From NCBI GenBank assembly GCA_017615445.1, contig JAGAAD010000042.1, positions 1 through 8,532 on the forward strand: a stretch of DNA of 8,532 nt. The letters run 5' to 3'. The translations under genes and the position numbers were made by a program. The first letter of the stretch is position 1, and every line of letters starts with the position of its first letter. Origin of the DNA: Bacteroidales bacterium (GTDB lineage Bacteria > Bacteroidota > Bacteroidia > Bacteroidales > UBA932). This document shows, in pieces, positions 4,537-8,532 of this stretch. Under the pieces are notes generated by a model. That model did no database searches. It was not told where the DNA came from and worked only from the letters and a program-made list of their open reading frames with translations.

Positions 4537-7182
4537 TTATTTGTTAGTCAATGCTTTGAGCGATTCCTCAAGAGCCGCGATCCTGGCAAGAGCGTCAGCC
4601 TCTTTCTTCCTCTCCATCTCCACGACTTTCTCGGGAGCATGCTCCACGAACGAAGCGTTTCCGAGCTTCTTGCGGACGGACTCGAGGAAGCCTTTCTGAT
4701 GCTCCAATTCGGCCTGGATCTTGGCGATTTCCTCGCCCGCATCCACGAATCCTTCCAGCAGCACGCTCATCTTCACGGTGCCCACGATGAAGGACACGCA
4801 AGTGCCTTCCGGAGCGCCGAAGTTGACCTCGCTGAGGTTGGAAAGTTTCTCGAGAACCGGAATGAGCTCTTCCCTGAGTTTTCCTTCCACATAGAGCTTG
4901 AGGACCTCCTTGGGAGGGATTTGCTTCTGAGCACGCACTGCTCGGACGCCGATAACGGCCTCCTGCATGAGCTCGAAGTCCTGAAGGAACTGCTCGTCGT
5001 AAGGGCCGGCCACAGGAGTGCGCTCGAACATGATGGTCTCGCCGGGGCGGCGTTCCGCCATGTTCTGCCAGAGTTCTTCCGTGATGAACGGCATAATGGG
5101 ATGGATAAGCTTCAGGAGCTTCTCGAAGAACTCGATGGTGGCTTCGTAGGTGCGGCCGTCCACGGGCTCTCCGAAGGCCGGTTTGACCATCTCCAGATAC
5201 CAGGAGCAATACTGATCCCAGAAGAGCTTGTAGATAGTCATGAGGGCATCCGAGATGCGGAACTTGGAGTAGTGGTCTTCCACTATCTCGATGGTCTTGC
5301 TGAGGAGGTTGTCGAACCACTTCACCGCAATTCGGGCAGACTCCTTCTGCTCCGCCTTTTCGTCCACGCTCCAGCCGCTCACGAGGCGATAGGAGTTCCA
5401 TATCTTTCCGCAGAAATTGCGGCCCTGCTCCACCTGCGACTCGTCGTAGAGGATGTCGTTTCCGGCCGACGAGCAAAGGAGCATACCCAGACGCACTGCA
5501 TCCGCGCCGTATTTGGCGATCAGATCCAGCGGATCCGGGCTGTTGCCCAGGGTCTTGCTCATCTTGCGGCCGAGTTTGTCGCGCACGATGCCGGTGAAGT
5601 AGACGTTGCGGAACGGGATATCGTTCATGAACTCGTTTCCGGCCATAATCATCCTGGCAACCCAGAAGAAAATGATGTCCGGACCTGTCACGAGGTCGCT
5701 GGTCGGGTAATAGTAGGCCAGGTCAGCATTGGGCTTGCGCTCCGGGTGTCCGGGCCTCTCCGGATCGAACACGGAGATAGGCCAAAGCCAGCTGCTGAAC
5801 CAGGTGTCCAGGACGTCTTCGTCCTGATGCAGATCTGCGGCAGTGAGCTTCGGATCTATCTTCTGAGCGGCCTTCAGGGCTTCTTCAGGAGTCGCCTCCA
5901 CCACAAATGATCCGTCCGGGAGATAGTAGGCAGGTATGCGCTGGCCCCACCAAAGCTGACGGCTGATGCACCAGTCGCGGGCGTTCTCCATCCAGTGGCG
6001 GTAGGTGTTCCTATACTTGTCCGGAATGAACTTCACGAAGCCGTCTTCCACGCTGGCAAGGGCCCTGGGCGCAAGCTCGCCCATCTTGAGGAACCACTGA
6101 GCGCTGAGGCGCGGTTCGATGACGGCGTTTGTACGCTCGGAATAGCCCACAGGCGAGGTGTAGTCCTCGATCTTCTCTATGTTTCCGGCCTCCTCGAGCA
6201 TCTTCACTATCTTCTTGCGGGCGTCGAATCTGTCTTCACCCACAAGGATCTGAGCTTCCTCAGTCAGGCGGCCGTGGTCGTCTATTATGTCCAGAATCGG
6301 CAGGTTGTGCCTGAGGCCGATTTCATAGTCGTGCGCGTCGTGCGCAGGGGTGACCTTAAGGCAACCGGTTCCGAAGTCCATCTCCACATAGTCATCTTCA
6401 ATGATGGGGATTTCCTTGTTGATCAGCGGGATGAGGACCTTCTTGCCCTTCATCCAGAAATGGCGCTCGTCGTTGGGGTTCACGCAGATCGCGGCATCCG
6501 CCATAATGGTCTCAGGACGGGTTGTGGCCACCACGATGTACTTGTCCGTGGGGTGCCCCGCTCCGTCCGAGATGAAATACCTCATATGGTAGAACTTGCT
6601 CGGGGTGTCTTTGTGGATGACTTCGTCGTCCGAGACGGCGGTGTGGCCTTCCGGATCCCAGTTGACCATACGCACTCCGCGGTAGATCCAACCCTTTTTG
6701 TAGAAGTACACGAAAGTGTTGATCACGGCCTCGCTCAGGGCGGGCTCCATCGTGAAGCGGGTGCGGTCCCAGTCGCAGGAAGCACCGAGCTTACGGAGCT
6801 GCTCGAGGATTATTCCGCCGTGTTCCTCCTTCCACTCCCAGGCATACTTCAGGAACTCCTCACGGGTGAGGTCTTCCTTGTTGATCCCCATTCCCTTGAG
6901 CTTCGCCACGACTTTGTTTTCAGTGGCGATGCTGGCGTGGTCCGTTCCGGGCACCCAGCAGGCGTTCTTGCCGTCCATGCGCGCCTTTCTGATCAGCACG
7001 TCGTTAAGCGTGTTGTTAAGGACATGGCCCATGTGCAGAATACCTGTCACATTGGGCGGGGGTATGACGATAGTGTAAGGTTCTCTTGTGTCAGGTTCGG
7101 AGTGGAAACATTTGTACTTGAGCCAATAGGCGTACCACTTGTCTTCTACTTCCGAAGGATTGTATTTACTCGATAACTGCAT
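4537..7182 (-). CDS. valS: valyl-tRNA synthetase
   Basis: This class I aminoacyl-tRNA synthetase joins valine to tRNA-Val in the cytosol. With the ATG at 7182 it has 881 residues, normal for bacterial ValRS. Visible in order: PPPNVTGILHMGH (41-53, the HIGH motif as HMGH); the CP1 editing domain with ATTRPETIMADAA (219-231) and GTGCLKVTPAHDAHDYE (272-287), which removes mischarged threonine; DTWFSSWLWP (459-468); KMSKTLGNS (540-548, the KMSKS loop); the anticodon-binding helical domain (about 620-770); and a C-terminal coiled-coil tRNA arm (about 815-881). An in-frame TTG at 7191 would add three residues but falls inside the -7 box, so the ATG at 7182 is preferred. It is the first gene of the operon valS-tatA-ABC-F. 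The ATG is only 6 bp from the -7 box, so the mRNA may be nearly leaderless. No defects were seen. Confidence 0.97.
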   Translation of the reverse strand: MQLSSKYNPSEVEDKWYAYWLKYKCFHSEPDTREPYTIVIPPPNVTGILHMGHVLNNTLNDVLIRKARMDGKNACWVPGTDHASIATENKVVAKLKGMGINKEDLTREEFLKYAWEWKEEHGGIILEQLRKLGASCDWDRTRFTMEPALSEAVINTFVYFYKKGWIYRGVRMVNWDPEGHTAVSDDEVIHKDTPSKFYHMRYFISDGAGHPTDKYIVVATTRPETIMADAAICVNPNDERHFWMKGKKVLIPLINKEIPIIEDDYVEMDFGTGCLKVTPAHDAHDYEIGLRHNLPILDIIDDHGRLTEEAQILVGEDRFDARKKIVKMLEEAGNIEKIEDYTSPVGYSERTNAVIEPRLSAQWFLKMGELAPRALASVEDGFVKFIPDKYRNTYRHWMENARDWCISRQLWWGQRIPAYYLPDGSFVVEATPEEALKAAQKIDPKLTAADLHQDEDVLDTWFSSWLWPISVFDPERPGHPERKPNADLAYYYPTSDLVTGPDIIFFWVARMIMAGNEFMNDIPFRNVYFTGIVRDKLGRKMSKTLGNSPDPLDLIAKYGADAVRLGMLLCSSAGNDILYDESQVEQGRNFCGKIWNSYRLVSGWSVDEKAEQKESARIAVKWFDNLLSKTIEIVEDHYSKFRISDALMTIYKLFWDQYCSWYLEMVKPAFGEPVDGRTYEATIEFFEKLLKLIHPIMPFITEELWQNMAERRPGETIMFERTPVAGPYDEQFLQDFELMQEAVIGVRAVRAQKQIPPKEVLKLYVEGKLREELIPVLEKLSNLSEVNFGAPEGTCVSFIVGTVKMSVLLEGFVDAGEEIAKIQAELEHQKGFLESVRKKLGNASFVEHAPEKVVEMERKKEADALARIAALEESLKALTNK

Positions 7183-7184
7183 AG

Positions 7185-7215
7185 TTCGCAAAGATAACTA
7201 TTTTTAGTAACTTTG
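7185..7215 (+). promoter_or_regulatory. candidate promoter of the DUF3467-kdsC-maf operon
   Basis: The -7 box TAACTTTG (7208-7215) is an exact TAnnTTTG match. TTCG (7185-7188), three of four bases of TTTG, lies 19 bp upstream. Transcription would start near 7219-7222, leaving a leader of about 12-15 nt before the ATG at 7234. The region is shared with the valS promoter on the other strand, so the two are unlikely to be occupied by polymerase at once. Confidence 0.55.
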
Positions 7216-7220
7216 TGAAA
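7189..7220 (-). promoter_or_regulatory. candidate promoter of the valS operon
   Basis: On the minus strand the -7 box TATCTTTG (7196 to 7189) matches TAnnTTTG exactly. TTTC (7220 to 7217) lies 20 bp upstream as a three-of-four -33 box. Transcription would start about 7183-7186, immediately before the ATG at 7182. It overlaps the divergent promoter of the DUF3467 gene. Confidence 0.55.
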
Positions 7221-7233
7221 ATGTCAATGTTAT

Positions 7234-7557
7234 ATGGAAAATAACGATAAACCCCAACTCAACATCGAAATCAAGCCCGAAGTGGCGGGCGGACACTACT
7301 CAAACCTCGCGGTGATTTCTCACTCCCACACGGAGTTCGTGATAGACTTCGCCCAGATGCTGCCCGGCCTGCCGAAGGCCAACGTCTGCAGCAGGATCGT
7401 GATGGCTCCCGAGCACGCCAAGAGGCTAATGAACGCCCTCCTGGACAACGTGGGCAAGTATGAGCAGCAGTTCGGCGAGATCAACCTCGGCGGCGCCCCG
7501 AAGGGCACTTTCAATGTCGCAGACTTCATCGGAAACGGAAATGGCTCAAAGTCTTAA
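7234..7557 (+). CDS. DUF3467 domain-containing protein
   Basis: This small soluble protein of 107 residues matches the DUF3467 family by its overall pattern: an alternating-strand N-terminal half (LNIEIKPEVAGGHYSNLAVI, then HTEFVIDFAQMLPGLPKANVCSRIVMAPEHAKRLM) followed by a helix (LLDNVGKYEQQFG) and a Gly/Asn-rich tail. There is no signal peptide, membrane helix or recognisable catalytic motif. The family is common next to housekeeping genes in Bacteroidetes and has no established function that I know of. The ATG at 7234 is supported by the promoter just upstream. The last 17 bp overlap the start of kdsC in another frame, so translation of the two is probably coupled. The family call is fairly confident; the role is unknown. 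Confidence 0.82.
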   Translation: MENNDKPQLNIEIKPEVAGGHYSNLAVISHSHTEFVIDFAQMLPGLPKANVCSRIVMAPEHAKRLMNALLDNVGKYEQQFGEINLGGAPKGTFNVADFIGNGNGSKS

Positions 7558-8068
7558 GAACATCAGGGCCTTCGCCTACGACATAGACGGAGTGATGACG
7601 GACGGCAGCGTCCTCGCCATGCCGGACGGAGACATCCTCCGCATTTTTAACGCCAAGGACTCCTTCGGAGTGAGGATGGCCTCTATGCACGGCTACCCCA
7701 CCGCCGTGATTACGGGCGGCCGCTCGGTGAGCCTTATCCACCGCTCGCTGATGTGCGGCGTGAAGGCCGAGGACGTGTATCTCAATTCCCGCAACAAGCT
7801 GAAGGATTTCGAGCATTTCTGCCAGAAGTACGGCCTTTCTGCGGAAGAAGTGATGTACTTTGGCGACGACATCCCCGATGTCGCCGTGCTCCGGGCCGCC
7901 GGAATCGGCGTGGCCCCGGCAGACGCCTGCGCGGAAGCGCGCGAGGCTGCAGACCTGGTCTCGCCCTTCCCCGGCGGCCGCGGCTGCGTACGCGATAGCA
8001 TCGAACAGGTGCTGAAGGCCCGCGGAGACTGGACCTTCGATGTGGACAAATATGAAAAACGTTTCTAA
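7541..8068 (+). CDS. kdsC: 3-deoxy-D-manno-octulosonate 8-phosphate phosphatase (KdsC-type HAD hydrolase)
   Basis: This HAD phosphatase of 175 residues has the length and motifs of the YrbI/KdsC group, which lack a large cap domain and work as tetramers. It removes phosphate from Kdo-8-phosphate to give Kdo for the lipopolysaccharide core. Motif I is DIDGVMTDG (14-22, nucleophile D14 and acid/base D16). Motif II is ITGGRS (57-62), the Bacteroidetes-style variant of ITGRSS. Motif III is Lys86 in RNKLKDF. Motif IV is YFGDDIPD (106-113). The C-terminal PGGRGCVRDSIE (144-155) is typical of the family. The reading frame is open back to 7460, but the ATG at 7541 gives the family's normal N-terminus and is the one chosen. 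It overlaps DUF3467 by 17 bp at its start and maf by 17 bp at its end. Other substrates cannot be excluded for an HAD enzyme, but KdsC is by far the best call. Confidence 0.9.
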   Translation: MAQSLKNIRAFAYDIDGVMTDGSVLAMPDGDILRIFNAKDSFGVRMASMHGYPTAVITGGRSVSLIHRSLMCGVKAEDVYLNSRNKLKDFEHFCQKYGLSAEEVMYFGDDIPDVAVLRAAGIGVAPADACAEAREAADLVSPFPGGRGCVRDSIEQVLKARGDWTFDVDKYEKRF

Positions 8069-8532
8069 GAAGATTATCCTCGGAAGCGGTTCGCCGCGCC
8101 GGCGCGAGCTCCTCGGGGGGCTCGACATCCCTTTCACTATTGATACTGGAAACACCTTCGAGGAGAGCTTCCCCGAGGGTACGCCGGCCGCGCAGATCCC
8201 CGTCATGATGGCCGAGGGCAAGTCCCACGGCTTCCACCGCCCGCTCGAGCCGGACGAACTCCTGATCACGGCGGACACCGTCGTGATCCTGCATTACCCG
8301 GACCGCGAGCCAGAGGTGATCGGCAAGCCGCACTCCCGCGAGGACGCGATTGCGATGCTCCATAAACTTTCGGGCAGGGAGCACGAAGTCATCACGGCCG
8401 TGGTCATCCGCGACTGCGAACGCGAGAAGTGTTTCTCCGTCAGCAGCCGCGTCACCTTCGCTCCGCTCACGGACGATGAGATAGTGTACTATATAGACAA
8501 GTACAAACCCTTCGACAAAGCCGGTTCCTACG
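8052..8532 (+). CDS. maf: Maf-family nucleotide pyrophosphatase, cut by the window edge
   Basis: The first 160 residues of a Maf protein (complete ones are about 190-200) are present; the 3' end lies outside the window. Maf enzymes hydrolyse nucleoside triphosphates, often dTTP, UTP or modified nucleotides, to the monophosphate and pyrophosphate. They are seen as house-cleaning enzymes or septum-formation inhibitors. Visible motifs: ILGSGSPRRRELL (9-21, substrate loop), ADTVV (74-78), GKP (91-93), LSGREHEVITAV (106-117) and DKAGSY (155-160, the start of the conserved DKAGSYGIQG stretch). That last motif favours the YhdE-like dTTP/UTP group over the YceF group. The ATG at 8052 lies inside the end of kdsC (17-bp overlap), which suggests translational coupling. 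It is the third gene of the DUF3467-kdsC-maf operon. Confidence 0.93.
   Translation, partial: MKNVSKKIILGSGSPRRRELLGGLDIPFTIDTGNTFEESFPEGTPAAQIPVMMAEGKSHGFHRPLEPDELLITADTVVILHYPDREPEVIGKPHSREDAIAMLHKLSGREHEVITAVVIRDCEREKCFSVSSRVTFAPLTDDEIVYYIDKYKPFDKAGSY

Noticed and set aside
4639..5910. 423-codon plus-strand open frame opposite valS
   Set aside because: It is antisense to the conserved valS catalytic core, with no motif and no promoter match.
5995..7176. 393-codon plus-strand open frame opposite the 5' part of valS
   Set aside because: Same reasoning: it mirrors codon bias in valS and the product resembles no family I know.
7189..7191. TTG as an upstream start for valS
   Set aside because: It adds only three residues, lies within the -7 promoter box, and the ATG at 7182 gives the usual N-terminus.
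7460..7540. N-terminal extension of KdsC back to 7460
   Set aside because: It would overlap DUF3467 by about 98 bp and add a Ser/Ala-rich stretch absent from the family; the ATG at 7541 gives the normal length.
1..8532. CRISPR array, prophage, toxin-antitoxin, transposase or biosynthetic cluster
   Set aside because: No regularly spaced repeats, recombinase, phage or cluster genes are present. The XRE protein has no toxin partner beside it.

Overview
The window looks like chromosome from an uncultured or gut-type member of the Bacteroidetes, most likely order Bacteroidales. Three things point there. First, several intergenic regions carry the Bacteroidetes promoter signature (-33 TTTG and -7 TAnnTTTG), while classical -35/-10 boxes and strong Shine-Dalgarno sites are absent. 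Second, the protein set fits: a Bacteroidetes-style XRE regulator, a DUF3467 protein, a KdsC with the ITGG variant of motif II, and an ABC-F ATPase with a degenerate first signature. Third, genes are packed in short operons. Placement below the order is not possible by eye. The content is housekeeping, and no defence system, prophage, integron or CRISPR array is visible.

Layout. Bases 1-519 are AT-rich and non-coding. They hold a likely leftward promoter for a gene beyond the left edge, some GC-rich potential RNA structure, and the promoter of the next gene. Bases 520-2225 (+) encode a small XRE-type DNA-binding protein and CinA. Bases 2226-2407, between convergent genes, are filled almost exactly by a 167-bp element with about 24-bp imperfect terminal inverted repeats, probably a dispersed repeat that may also act as a bidirectional terminator. 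Bases 2408-7182 (-) are a three-gene operon read as valS, tatA, ABC-F ATPase. Bases 7183-7233 are a very short divergent promoter region. Bases 7234-8532 (+) hold DUF3467, kdsC and maf, each overlapping the next by exactly 17 bp. maf runs off the right edge.

How the genes fit together. valS charges tRNA-Val and the ABC-F protein probably acts on the ribosome, so the minus-strand operon is mainly translational, with a Tat export component inserted. CinA (nucleotide/NMN repair) and Maf (nucleotide pyrophosphatase) both clean up nucleotide pools. KdsC makes Kdo for lipopolysaccharide, which implies a Gram-negative envelope. The XRE protein may regulate itself: a perfect inverted repeat exactly fills the spacer of its promoter.

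The points most worth a second look are the terminal-inverted-repeat element at 2227-2393, the candidate operator at 474-493, the near-leaderless promoter spacing at cinA and valS, the Phe-to-Val change at the TatA hinge, and the twin 17-bp overlaps around kdsC. I found no convincing novel multi-gene system.
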